Assembly: GCF_902167145.1 (NCBI RefSeq)
Contig: NC_050097.1
Span: forward strand, 115,477,982 to 115,541,981
Reading direction: 5' to 3'
Origin: Zea mays
Lineage: Eukaryota; Streptophyta; Magnoliopsida; Poales; Poaceae
DNA: 64,000 nucleotides
Below are positions 13,301-22,635 of this stretch, piece after piece. The notes under the pieces were generated by a model. The model was given only the letters and a program-made list of their open reading frames with translations, made no database searches and had not been told where the DNA came from. The position numbers and the translations under genes were made by a program. Positions within the stretch are counted from its first letter, which is position 1, and every line of letters starts with the position of its first letter.

Positions 13301-14261
13301 GGCAGCTTCGGATGCAGCGGATTTAGTTCAAAAGTGCGAAGGTTGTCAGAAATATGCAAGAGATCAAAAACAACCTTCGTCTTTAACTCAATTAATACAA
13401 CCCACTTGGCCGTTGCAAAGGTGGGGCCTTGATTTGCTAGGTCCATTACCACCAGCACAGGGGAACATAAGATATGTTGTAGTGGCAGTGGAATACTTTT
13501 CTAAGTGGATTGAGGCAAAGCCTTTAGCCACAATAACTTCGGTTACTATTCAAAAGTTTTTCTGGCAAAATAGTGTTTGTCGCTTCGGAGTGCCGAAGGC
13601 CATTACTGTGGATAATGGGACACAGTTTGATTCTGAAGCTTTCAGAGAATTTTGCGATCAAATTGGCACGAAGATCCATTTTGCATCAGTTCGACATGCG
13701 GAGTCAAACGGACTTGTTGAAAGAGCTAATGGGATCATAATGACAGGGATAATGAAGCTAATATTCAATCAGCCCAGGGGAAAGTGGCCAGAAGAATTAA
13801 TCAAAGTGGTGTGGAGCCATAACACAACAGTGTCAAGATCAACAGGTTTTACGCCATTCAAACTATTGTTTGGTGACGAAGCAATAACCCCGGAAGAAGC
13901 CAAAGCAGGGTCAATAAGAACAGTAGCTTCGGCAGAAGGCGAAGAAGCAGTTGATCACGCTGTGGAAAAAGATGCTATAGAGGGGATCAGGCTTCAAGCT
14001 GTGGAAAACATCAACAAATATCAAGCTGAAACAATAAAATGGCGTGACAGAAAGGTTAGGCTGAAGAACATTGAGCCAGGACACTTGGTGCTTCGAAGAA
14101 TAGCCAATCCTGAGACAGTAGGCAAATTACAGCTGAAGTGGGAAAGACCGTTTTTGGTAGCATCTTCTTCAAGACCCGGTTCCTACAGATTGAAGGATAT
14201 GGACGGCAACAACATTTCTAGGTCATGGAATTCGGATGAGCTTCGGCGATATTATGTTTAG
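10308..14261 (+). CDS. pol: Pol polyprotein (protease, RT, two RNase H domains, integrase), intact
   Basis: 1317 residues without interruption. Order: a short unusual N-terminus; aspartic protease with active-site DTGS at about residue 95; RT at about 310-500 with catalytic YVDD at about 465; a first RNase H (about 610-740) whose usual first catalytic aspartate position reads YVAAS; a second, archaeal-type RNase H (about 745-880) with FCDGSWG; integrase with an HHCC zinc finger (from about 965), TVDNGTQF and NGLVERANG; and a C-terminal GPY/F-like end. The second RNase H is the known hallmark of the Tat lineage. There is no capsid or zinc-knuckle region, so Gag must come from elsewhere if this copy moves. 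ATG at 10308 is the first in frame after the primer binding site. Confidence 0.92.
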   Translation: MASFNNQAGAASAPKLVLPITGGSCSEPANKKQKKEAQRRLQHVGVQGPFIKSRWSHIPITFSQEDLQLKDYPHNDAMVISCVIKGFLVHNVLVDTGSAADIIFAKVFRQMQEPKDKIHDATHPLCGFGGRQIVALGKITMPVTFGFINNTRTEQVVFDIVDMEYPYNAIIGRGTLNAFEAILHPAYLCMKIPSDQGPIAIHGSQEAARRAEGNWTDSKAVHNIDGAEACEQYKFRREKVALADQPKPMLLCEDIAEQKVLLGSQLSEEHEKTLIRFLFNNKDVFAWSANDLCGVNRDVIEDSLNVDPSFRPRKQRLRKMSDDKAEGARNEVKRLLSAGVIREVKYPEWLANTVMVKKANGKWRMCIDFTHLNKACPKDEFPLPRIDSLVDAAASSELMSLLDCYSGYHQIWMKKEDEPKTSFITPSGTYCYLWMPEGLKNAGGSFSRMTTKVLHSQIGKNVLTYVDDIIVKSTKQGNHIADLQETFANFRQAGLKLNPEKCVFGVKKGKFLGCLVSTKGIEANPNKIEAILRMEPPSTKKGAQRLTGRLASLNRFISRSAERNLPFFEVLKSAEVFQWGPVQQKAFEELKQYLINLTTLTPPTPGAPLLLYVAASHSAVSAALVQEKLEGQVKKQAPIYFISEVLSLSKKNYTELEKVLYAVLMASRKLRHYFQAYNIIVPSSQPLKDIMRNREATGRIGKWAAELNEFCIDYVHWSSIQSQALADFIADWTPGAQEEEMNKDAEVWTVFCDGSWGTFGAGAAAILVSPSKVKTCYATRLDFSCTNNIAKYEALLLGLRKLKAMGIRRAILKIDSQVISGHIDKSYKARDPKLEKYLDTVRRIEASFEGFSVKNIPLGENEYADLLAKSAAQGLPLPSEVFFETIKAPSVELLERAVLNISPVYSEDWRTDIISFLQGNFLSDDEAYNRRIEARARPYVIIEGELYKRGVCSPLLKCLSKAEGIELIKEIHAGLCGSHIGSRPLLGKVFRQGFYWPKAASDAADLVQKCEGCQKYARDQKQPSSLTQLIQPTWPLQRWGLDLLGPLPPAQGNIRYVVVAVEYFSKWIEAKPLATITSVTIQKFFWQNSVCRFGVPKAITVDNGTQFDSEAFREFCDQIGTKIHFASVRHAESNGLVERANGIIMTGIMKLIFNQPRGKWPEELIKVVWSHNTTVSRSTGFTPFKLLFGDEAITPEEAKAGSIRTVASAEGEEAVDHAVEKDAIEGIRLQAVENINKYQAETIKWRDRKVRLKNIEPGHLVLRRIANPETVGKLQLKWERPFLVASSSRPGSYRLKDMDGNNISRSWNSDELRRYYV

Positions 14262-15070
14262 CTTGATGTAATTTTCTTTTTCTATTCTTTTTTGTGGCAC
14301 CCTTTTCCTTTCCAAAGGGGGAGAAAGGTTTTTAATGGGGCCACAACATGTAATTTTCCTTATTTCAATTCTATAAGAGTGATATCCCCCAAAAATGTAA
14401 ATGTAAATGCAAAGGAAAAAGAAAAGAAAACAGGGAGAAGCTCAAAAGTCGTTCCTAAGGGAATGCAGAGCTTACAGCGAAAAATAAACGTTGATTCCGC
14501 CGAAAGTAAAAGGCGAAGAAGCTCCTAAGGGAGGCTTACAGCAAAAAATAAACGCTGATTCCGCTGAAAGTAAAAGGCGAAGAAGCTCCTAAGGGAGGCT
14601 TACAGCGAAAAGTCAACGCTGATACATCGAAAAGTAAACGGTGAAGCCGAAAAGTAAACGGCCAAAAGATTTGAATCATTCCCAAGGGGATGAAGGGCTA
14701 TGATTATGGTTTTTGAATATGTGTTTCGATATTCATTTGCACGATACATTACATCATGTCATTTGCATTCATAAACATTCATTTAGACATATGTAGAATC
14801 ATCATCATATCACACAAAAAAGACAGATGCTTCGACAATGAGGAAAAATTTCGAAGAAAGAGAAAATTTTTTATGCTTTGTTGTGTACGAAAAGAAGGGA
14901 AGGTGTTTTTCGCCTTCGGCTCAAAAAGAGAAGTTTCGTCCACAAGCAAAGCATATTGTACATGAACAAAGGAGACAAAATATATTACAAGTCTATTATA
15001 GCAACTATCAAGCTTCAGGCCGTCATACTTCAGCTTCGTCATACTTCAGCTTCGTCATACTTCAGCTTCG
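14262..15070. other. non-coding region 3' of pol in the Grande-like element
   Basis: No credible sense gene. Contains the 64-bp tandem repeat (14471-14640) and the start of the 16-bp tandem repeat; the minus-strand antisense gene ends at its right edge. Confidence 0.7.
14471..14640 (+). repeat. 64-bp tandem repeat, about 2.6 copies
   Basis: Units start at 14471, 14535 and 14599 with CTTACAGC(G/A)AAAA; the third diverges halfway. Built from GAAGCTCCTAAGGGAGG and GAAAGTAAAAGGCG modules. Confidence 0.9.
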
Positions 15071-15084
15071 TCATACTTCAGCTT
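15021..15084 (+). repeat. 16-bp tandem repeat, four copies
   Basis: CGTCATACTTCAGCTT repeated at 15021, 15037, 15053 and 15069 with a partial fifth. The inferred stop codon of the antisense gene falls inside it. Confidence 0.95.
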
Positions 15085-17901
15085 CGTCATCCTGCACATA
15101 TTAAAGAGCAGAATAAGAAAGGTGCAAATCTCAAGGAGAAGGTAAAAATAACAAATATAAGTTTCTTACCGGCTTAAGGTGACTTTGAGCTTCGTCACCA
15201 GCCATCCTTCGCCCACCATTTACCCAAATCTGGGTCATAAATCTATTTCCGATGCTTCGGGCTAGGCTCGGGATATCAATCAAGTCTGCTGCTGACAAGC
15301 TGAAGTTTGGTCTATTCACAATTTTTCCGTGCGTACAGCCAGCCTTCAGAAAAGCGGCAGCTGTGCCTCGAGAAGCTACTAGGGCGCAGAAATCAGCATG
15401 CCCACCAATAACTTCGTCAAGAGCATCAACCTCGCCTTCAATATGTTCCAGGGTGCTGGGCAGGTTTTCGGCTGAAGGTGAAAATTTTTCAGAACTGGCT
15501 CCGATAGAGTGAAATACGTCCTTCAGCCGCTGCACGCATCGGCTGCCGAAATTTAGGCATTTCTCTTGGAGATCCTTCAATGATTTTTGCAAATTTGAAT
15601 TTTTCTCGACCTCAGTCTTGAGACTTGCTTCAAGCTTCTCTTTTTCTTGCTCATATTTTTCTGACTTTTTGAGTAGTTCATTCTTTAAACTGTCATTTTC
15701 GGCTTGGGCCTCAGCCAAGGAGCCTTCCATAGACTGAATAATAAAGTCTTTCTTCTCTAAAGCACATTCGTGTTCTTTAGCCATAATTTCAAGATCTTGA
15801 ATGGCGAAGTCCTTCTTCTTCAGAACAGCTTCGTAATTTTCAACTTTTTCTTCTAAATCTTTGATGATAGCTTTGTTCTTCTCCTCTTCAAGATCTTGTT
15901 GCATTTTTAACACTTTACTTAATAATATACTCTACCAAAACAACCTTCGTCAGAAAAAGACATAAATAATAATAATAATAAATGAAATAATAATAATATT
16001 TTTACCTTAAAATTCGCACAGAGCAAGCTGCCAGCAACATGATGTCGCTGGTACCTGCAGAGGTCTGCTTCTATCTTCGGCAGGCCAACGCTTTTGGAGA
16101 GGGTTCTAACAATTTTGGCCTTAGTGCGATTCCGAAGGCATCTTAACTTCCCTTCGTTGACCCCACCAAATAGTGTAGCCCTTGATTTATATCCGCAAGA
16201 TATGGCATATTTTTTCAACTCTTCTTTTTCGGCGTCTGTTAACTCTTGTCCAAGCAAATCTTGAAAGTTAAAATCTCTTTCCTCCGAAATTTCATCAATC
16301 TGCTCTTTCCCCTTTTCAGTTGCCGTGTTCACCGTAGCCACAACAGCTTCTTCTTCAGCCATTTTCAGAAGAATATTGTCAATAACTTCCAGTGTGGTTT
16401 CCAGGTTTGAATCTTCGGTGGCCTCGGCTTCGGCTCCGATAGCTTCGGCTCCGGTAGCTTCGGCTCCGGCAGGTGCAGTTTCAGTGATTTCAGCCCCGGT
16501 AGCTTTGGCTGCGGCAACTTCGGCTTCGGCGGTCTCGGCAACAACAATTTTTGACGCCGACACCGGTGGCGGCGTCTGATGAATCACATCTGTCACTTGA
16601 ATGATTCTCCGCTTTTTCGGCTTCGCAGGGCTTTCTGCTGCCGAAGCTTCTTTGTCCTTCTGAAAAAACTTCGTCAGTTCCGGCGCCAGCGGACTTAGCC
16701 TGACAGGCAAAGATTCAGTCATTACCTTCAGAATTTCTTCTACTTCGGCAGCAGAAGGTGTCGCAGGAACTTCCTCATCTCGGATCAATCTCTCTGGTTC
16801 TGGAGATACGGGCTTTGGAGATGCAGCTTTTCTTTTTCTTGAAGCAGCTACTTTCGGTTCCAACTTTTCTTTCTTCTTTGGTTGATCTTCGTCGTCTTTA
16901 ATTAAAGTGCTAGCTACTCTCTTCCTTTTCTGCCCTTCGGCACCCTTGTCTAGCCGTTCGTAGTCAGGGTATTCAAAGCCTATAGCATCAAGCACTTTGT
17001 TTAGCCTTCGTTTTGGCCGGGTGCCGAAGGCTGCCGTCATCAATTGATCCTCTTTTTTAGAATAATTCCCAAGAATTTCAGTACTCATTACTTCGATTGT
17101 TTCGAGCCATTCTTGGCAGGGTGCTTTAAAATATTTCTTGAACTTATAGTGGTAGGGAAGGCGGACAAGCTCCCCCTCCTTCTTCTCTCTTTCGAGCTTC
17201 GGCATGGCCCATTCCTTCATAGTTGGGAATATTTTGAATGCCAGAAATTCCTGCACTAGATCTCTAGTGCCAATGTGCTCAGCAATAACCCTGAATTCAG
17301 CCAACGCGATTTGGGTTGGACCTTCTGGTGTCATACTGCATCGGGGTCTGGTCTCTCCGAAGATCAGTTCAAGCGGACTCTGTACCAGCTTCTCCTTGTC
17401 ATCATCAACTTTGACGTAGAACCATTCCGATTTCCAGCCTGCCGGCCACTTGCTTCAGTAGCTGATCACAGGAAATTTTGTAGTCTTCCGATAGGCAAAA
17501 TTGTAACAACCAAAATTTTCATGTAACCCATCCTTTCTGGCCTTAGTTTGGTAATGTAGCTCGTGTACCCGGCAGAAACCTTCGGCAAATGGCTCCACCC
17601 CCTGGCTTCGGAGAGCCCAAATATAAACACTAAGCCTAACAATAGCATTAGGAGTTAGTTGATGAAGATAGATCCCAAACTTCTTTAGTACATCGGCAAT
17701 CATCCTATTCAAAGGAAACCTCAAACCAGCTTTGAGGAAACTCTTGAAAATCACTATTTCATCTTTCTGTGGCTTCGGGGTAGTTTCTTCTCCACCGAAG
17801 CAAATCAGCTTTTTCTCATCTTCGCTAAAGTAGCCCAACTTTACCATCTTCGGAAAATCAGCCTTGGAGATGGTTGACTTTCCAAAGTCCAGGTGGCTAG
17901 G

Positions 17902-17904
17902 CTT
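17902..17904 (+). other. target-site duplication CTT of the CACTA insertion (left)
   Basis: Repeated at 21340-21342. Removing the insertion and one copy restores the antisense gene's codon order across the junction. Confidence 0.8.
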
Positions 17905-17921
17905 CACTACAACAGCTACAG

Positions 17922-18218
17922 TCATTTTCGGCGGCCAGAAGCCGCCGAAAATAAGCCAGTTGCCGCCGAAAATAGGCTATTTTCGGCGGCAATTGACTTA
18001 TTTTCGGCGGCTTCTGGCCGCCAAAAAAACCTGGCCGAAAATAAGGCTTTATTTTCGGCGGCCAATGGCTGGCCGCCGAAAATAGCTTATTTTCGGCGGC
18101 TGGCTTCCTGGCCGCCGAAAATAGCAGATTATTTTCGGCGGCCAGCCAGTCGCCGCCAGAAATAACAACTGCCGAAAATAAAATAGCTATTTTCGGCGGC
18201 CAGCGGGGCCGCCGAAAA
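17922..18218. repeat. CACTA subterminal repeats (TTTTCGGCGGC)
   Basis: I count seven copies of ATTTTCGGCGGC and five of its reverse complement, plus about four degenerate ones, in under 300 bp. Dense palindromic binding-site clusters of this kind are where the TnpA-type protein binds in En/Spm. Confidence 0.9.
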
Positions 18219-18444
18219 TTACTAATTTCAGAGCAAAAAAATTTGAAAAAAATGCGAAAAATAACAGAATTTCATACAAAATTCATACAATAACAGAAAT
18301 TCCATACAATCACAGAAAATTTATACTTGAGTTCACAACCTAAAACTTGAGTCCATACAAATATAAAGTCCACAAATAGTCCATACAAACATAAAGTCCA
18401 CAAAATAGTTCATTACAACACAGTGCGACACAAAGCTAACTTAA

Positions 18445-21018
18445 TCACACATTGGGGTCGTTGGAGTTGTGTCCACTACCTCCAGAAGCCAATAACTGGT
18501 CGACGAAGTCGTGTAACGGGGTTGGATCCTAAAAAAAAGATGACATTAATAACGGCATTGGTTACATGTATAACAACTATTCAAACAAATTGTTTCTCAA
18601 ACTAACCTCTCCTGCATAAGCTCCCTCCCCTGCATAAGCTCCCTCCCCTGCATAAGCTCCTGGTGCTGGTATGACCGGTGGTGGCGTGTTGTGGCCCATG
18701 ACCCCGGATCCCTACAAAATCAAGTTTAGTAAAGATTTGACAATTAGGTTGATACAAACGACAAGTCTTAACTAAATTGAATAACCTGAGGTGGAGGTGG
18801 AGGTGGCGGAGCATGTAATCCCCACTGAGGCATCGGCGGCTGAAATTGAGGGAAAACAAATGGTTGCTGCTGTGCCTGCTGTGGAAACCAAGACTGTTGC
18901 AAATATAATATATTAGTTATAGAACCAATATCGAGCGTGTTGAGAATAAATAAGACACTCACGTTCATTGCTTGTTGCGCCTGTGCGTTGTAAGCAGCCA
19001 TGTACTCTGATTGCTGTTGGAGAAATGCCATTTGTTGTTGCCGCATCTCTTCACGAAACTTTTCTTGCTGCTCCCTCATAGCTTCCTCCATGCTAGATAC
19101 AGAGCGGCGACTACGGCTGCTACTACCACAGCCCGCCTGCGACGAAGAGCCGCCACGAGAACGCAACTCCGTCGAATCGATAACACCGGTAAACATAGAA
19201 TATCTTGAAGAACAAGAAAATTAGCTATTCGGTCGTAGTTCCAATATTATTGAAAACAATTCACAAGTTCATACCGTCCATGCGCCTTGCCGCCAAGTGA
19301 ATGCACAACCTCAGCGTCGATGGTAGGCGCTCCTCGCCAATCGTAGTCTTCTCCATACTTCTTAACCATCTCCTGCACGTATGTCTCCTGCAATACAATA
19401 TGAAGGTTCAGCACACATGTAATTTATAGCTATATGGGAAGAAAACATTAATCATAACAATAACTAACCATACGCTCAACGGCCGCTTGACTACACAGCT
19501 CATCGGAGATTTCACTGTTTTTCGCTCGATGCCCTCTCCTATAAACATCGATTGGGCTCGGGACAACTCCAGTTTGAGCCTCCTGCAAATATATGAGTTC
19601 AATCCTGTTTCATTTCTGAGTAAAACAGAATACTACATACTCACCATTCGCTTAGCCAACCGAATGTGTCCATCAGCCCCATAGGTATGGTTGACTACGA
19701 CCTCATCATCGTCCTCGTCCTGCTGATGGCGCTGTCTATGTCGATTTCTGTTTGACTTCTCAATCCACTCGGGCGAAGCCCATATCTCACACAAAGCCTT
19801 GTAAGCCTGCGGCCGGTGTTCCATCCATGGAAGAGTTACCTGCATATAAAGCGTTAGCTCAAAATTACATTCACATCTGAATGAGCTGTTAAATTAGATT
19901 TTTACCTCCATGTACTGGTCTACAGTCAAGTAGACATCTGAATATTGTCGAAAGTTGTTGATAGAATGACCTCGGTGCTTCATGTACGCGTTCACAACCT
20001 GTAGACGAGCATTGGAAAATGCATCCCTGCACACCTTTTTCGCATTTTTCTCTAATACTCGGTCTGCATGCTCTTGAGCCTCAGGTTCCACACGATAGCG
20101 TCTCTGTCCAACATCGAAAATAAAATTAGTTCAAAAACAACTAATAAATGTTAGGTTGAAACAACTAATAAATGTTAGTTCGAAAAAAATTACCCAAAAG
20201 TCGTGCTTGACGGCGCCTTGAGCTGTTCCATATGTAGCATGTGGAGCCAGTGTGAAGTGCGACCAGCTAGTGCAAGGAACCACCACACCTTTCGGGTCGG
20301 TGACAATTCCTGGGTTATGTAGACGACAGAGGTTACCTAAGACTTGATTAACCTGTCTATGGTGACCTCGACCGTCAAATGACGTGTCTTCCCATTGGCT
20401 GCATGACAAAAAACAAGAAAGTCATGTCATATATATAGTGTAAAATAAACAAATAAGTAAGAACAAAGTGGCCAAACGTGAGTACCTATCACCAACCGGA
20501 ATGATCAGTACTCGAGCTTCAGATTGTGCAGGCGCCGACGGAGGTAGGACAAAGTGGCCCTTCCGAGTGCCCCTTCGTCGAACGACAGGAGCCTCGGTGG
20601 TATCGTCATCCGCCTCAGCATCTAAGCCCTCATGGGCCTGCTCGTCCTCCTCGTCATCCTCCTCATGGGCCTGCTCGTCCTCGTCCTCCTCCTCATGGTG
20701 TTGCACCTCCTCCTCGTCGTCCTCCTCTTCCTATGCACATGAAATAGAGACACGTAAAAATTTACATAAACATTTACATAAGATCATTTATATAAGTGAC
20801 TGACAAATAAGATCAATTACATAAACATTTACATCGGTAGTCCGTTGTAGAGCGATAGGTGTATCACGTAGTTCTGGCCGAGCGTGTCTCAGCAACGCCT
20901 CCTGTCTGCTCTGGCTAGAAGAACTCCCTTGGAAAAGGGAACGTGCACCAGGGAGTATCCTGCTAGCCGCATTAAGAAACCCCCTAGCAGTGCGCTTTGG
21001 TTTATTCCTACCACTCAT
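18445..21018 (-). CDS. tnpA-type CACTA protein (plant transposase Ptta/En/Spm family), multi-exon
   Basis: Minus strand from ATG 21018 (MSGRNKPKRTARGFLNAASR). Exon pieces: 21018-20836; an acidic exon at 20706-20480 (Glu/Asp/His-rich, then VRRRGTRKGHFVLPPSA); 20400-20180; 20103-19907 with DAFSNARLQVVNAYMKHRG and INNFRQYSDVYLTVDQYME; 19840-19645 with WMEHRPQAYKALCEIWASPE and VVVNHTYGADGHIRLAKRM; 19580-19390; 19310-18965 with a Gln-rich coil; 18890-18780; 18715-18606; and a last exon ending in TGA at 18445-18447. These motifs match the plant Ptta/En/Spm (PF03004-like) family. Exons 8-9 are Pro- and Gly-rich, with a GAYAGE repeat encoded by an 18-bp unit repeated three times. Splice sites such as CTTTTTTTTAG^GATCC (near 18528) are canonical. 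Exon ends are approximate. The role is inferred: binding the subterminal repeats to assist transposition. Confidence 0.7.
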
Positions 21019-21123
21019 CCTGTTCAATAGAAAAACATTAAATGTATTAGCTCCATAAAATTAAGTGAACTAACAAAAAATCAAATAATACATAACATAA
21101 TAAGAAATTTTGCATTACACATC

Positions 21124-21339
21124 AAAATTCATCAGAATCACGATCAAGGAGTCTTCTTCGATCCAAAGCTCGCAATGTGGCTTTTTTGTTCCTTGGATTT
21201 CGTTTTCGTTTCGGTGCAACACACTCATCAGTAGTGACATCGTTACGGTCTCCGACTAGTGAGTTCAGTGCAACACCCTCATCGATAGTAAAAGTAGTTG
21301 GCAATTCTTCTTCTTGATAAACATCATCGGCCTGTTGTG
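21124..21339 (-). pseudogene. C-terminal fragment of a tnp2-type CACTA transposase gene
   Basis: Minus-strand frame QQADDVYQEEELPTTFTIDE... ending in a basic stretch (KRKRNPRNKK) and a stop at 21122-21124, just upstream of the tnpA-type gene, as expected for the transposase gene of CACTA elements. No catalytic part remains. Identification rests mainly on position. Confidence 0.5.
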
Positions 21340-21730
21340 CTTGCTCGGTACTGCGATATTGTGATCACCTTCAGAATCAGTCTCTTCAATATCTGCTTGT
21401 TCTGCTTCAGCAGCAGGGTTGTCTTCCGATGCCACCAATCCAGATCGCTTCATTGCTTCCGAGATAGGAACAGTTTCCGCAGCTTCGGCTTCATCTCCTT
21501 CGCGCTCAATTCTAGCAGTAGAGCGCACTCTGGCCATTTGATTTTGAATTTCTTGAAAATTTCTTGGAAATTAATAACTTTTCTTCTGAAGCTCTTCTTC
21601 TCACGAAGCAGACACTAAACTGGAGCTTCGTTTGAATGCGAAAGTCAAGCTTCGGCTATGGTTAAAATTTTTGGCAGCAAACAGTGCAATAGCAATGAAT
21701 GCTGTGGTAACTTCACACCTACCTGTCTGT

Positions 21731-21738
21731 TTATATAG
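21731..21738 (-). promoter_or_regulatory. TATA box for the antisense gene
   Basis: CTATATAA on the minus strand, about 195 bases upstream of the antisense ATG at 21537, between the gene and the 3' LTR. Confidence 0.45.
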
Positions 21739-21983
21739 TGTTGCAGGTAAGAAGGTGAATCGTCAGGATTTTTACAGCAGGCAGACAGTTGCTCGCACCC
21801 GCTGCACGGTGGGCCGCAAAAACCAAAATAGTGAACCTGCATGGTGGGACCGCTACGCGCTCGAAAACTGTATCGTTTCTCGGCAACGAGCTCAGGGAAG
21901 GTGTTTTTCGGACCTTCGGCTTCCTGAAGCCTAGGAGATTTTTTTCACGGATCAAGCTCATTACGAAAAACGATCTAGCACCG

Positions 21984-21995
21984 CGAAGGGGCTAC
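21984..21995 (+). other. polypurine tract region
   Basis: CGAAGGGGCTAC directly before the 3' LTR; the small element has the related ...AAGGTGCTAC at the same place. Confidence 0.6.
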
Positions 21996-22619
21996 TGTTG
22001 GGACCATGCTTCGTCACCGAAGGTCCTGCAGAAATAGACAGCTTCGGCTGAAGCTGCTCGTACGCGATGCCGAAGGCATCATTCATGAAGCTTCGGTATT
22101 ACAGCATATCCGAAGACGAAGGGTTGAACCGACTTAAAGATAGAATGACCTTTTAGTCCATAAGGGTCTGAGTCATCGTTGTAAACTTTTATGAGGGGCA
22201 TGATTGTAATTCCTCACAGGCTGTGTCCTGTGCCTATAAATAGTGAACAATATTCCTTTACTGTTCACGCATTCCTGTAATTACTAACGCATCACTCGGG
22301 AATTATTGTTTGTCAAGGCAAAGGTATAAATGTACCTAAACATTGTATTCAAATACCTTAAATTCATATAATAAGACATGTGAATGATGTCATTTATTTT
22401 CAATGTATTTATCTTTAATGTTTCATATTTTACTTTACTTTGTATTATCTTTATAAGAATTACGAAGGTGAAACCTTCGTAATATTATGCTTGTGACCTT
22501 CGTCCGAAGTTCATTAAATCCTTGTGGAGATAATGCTTCGACGGACGAAGGGCATTGATATTTAACATTTTATGTTGCCTTGTTCTTAACTCATAGCATT
22601 TGAGAACAAGTCCCCAACA
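21996..22619 (+). repeat. 3' LTR of the Grande-like element
   Basis: 624 bp, nine substitutions and one 3-bp indel against 9637-10263. TGTTGGGACC...CCCCAACA. Confidence 0.95.
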
Positions 22620-22635
22620 ATCACCTATTCACCCC
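22620..22635 (+). repeat. Sirevirus LTR A, continuation after the insertion
   Basis: ATCACCTATTCACCCC: the first five bases are the right target duplication, and the rest matches the last part of Sirevirus LTRs (compare 42799-42816). The remaining ~16 bases of the LTR are not seen because another insertion starts at 22636. Confidence 0.85.

Larger units (their letters stand above)
17905..21339 (-). mobile_element. CACTA transposon, 3' portion (tnpA-type gene, end of tnp2-type gene), in the Grande-like element
   Basis: 3435 bp flanked by CTT. The left terminus is CACTACAACAGCTACAG, a good CACTA end. The right terminus reads, on the minus strand, CACAACAGG, so only CAC of the expected end is left before tnp2-type coding sequence. 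The order on the minus strand is: last ~75 codons of a transposase-like gene, a complete-looking multi-exon tnpA-type gene, then subterminal repeats. Most of the transposase gene and the 5' subterminal region are missing, so it cannot be autonomous. Confidence 0.8.
15071..21537 (-). pseudogene. antisense spliced gene of the Grande-like element (putative gypsy-type transposon protein), broken by a CACTA insertion
   Basis: Minus strand. The first exon starts at ATG 21537 (MARVRSTARIEREGDEAEAA...) and runs to 21340, where the CACTA element interrupts it. It resumes at 17904 in the same sense (KPSHLDFGKST...) and runs to about 16006. The stretch at 17460-17900 (LTPNAIVRLSVYIWALRSQG) resembles the Pfam family of putative gypsy-type transposon proteins (PF04195). 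It continues into a charged tail rich in Glu/Ala/Lys and, after an intron of about 90 bp, a coiled coil (15180-15913). A 78-bp intron 15092-15169 (CCG^GTAAGA ... TGTGCAG^GA) leads to a last exon ending in TGA at 15071. One in-frame TGA at 17455-17457 looks like CGA to TGA. A minus-strand TATA box lies at 21731-21738. Function unknown; such antisense frames are known in this retrotransposon group. The first intron's acceptor is uncertain. Confidence 0.7.
9637..22619 (+). mobile_element. complete Grande-like Ty3/gypsy retrotransposon, gag-less
   Basis: 12,983 bp with 627- and 624-bp LTRs, a TGGCGCC-type primer binding site, a single intact pol frame, about 7.7 kb of 3' DNA with an antisense gene, and ATCAC duplications on both sides. 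Size, LTR length and the long 3' region fit Grande of Zea. Gag is absent: pol starts 45 bases after the 5' LTR. I count nine substitutions and one 3-bp indel between the LTRs (about 1.4%); at the commonly used grass LTR rate of 1.3e-8 per site per year this is about 0.5 million years. A 3.4 kb CACTA element lies within (17905-21339), so the element without it is about 9.5 kb. Confidence 0.9.

Noticed and set aside
14292..14528. Sense frame of 78 codons after pol
   Set aside because: Overlaps the 64-bp tandem repeat, Lys-rich low complexity, no relation to known retroelement proteins.
16325..16579. Ala/Ser-rich sense frame
   Set aside because: Shadow of the Glu/Ala-rich repeats in the antisense gene.
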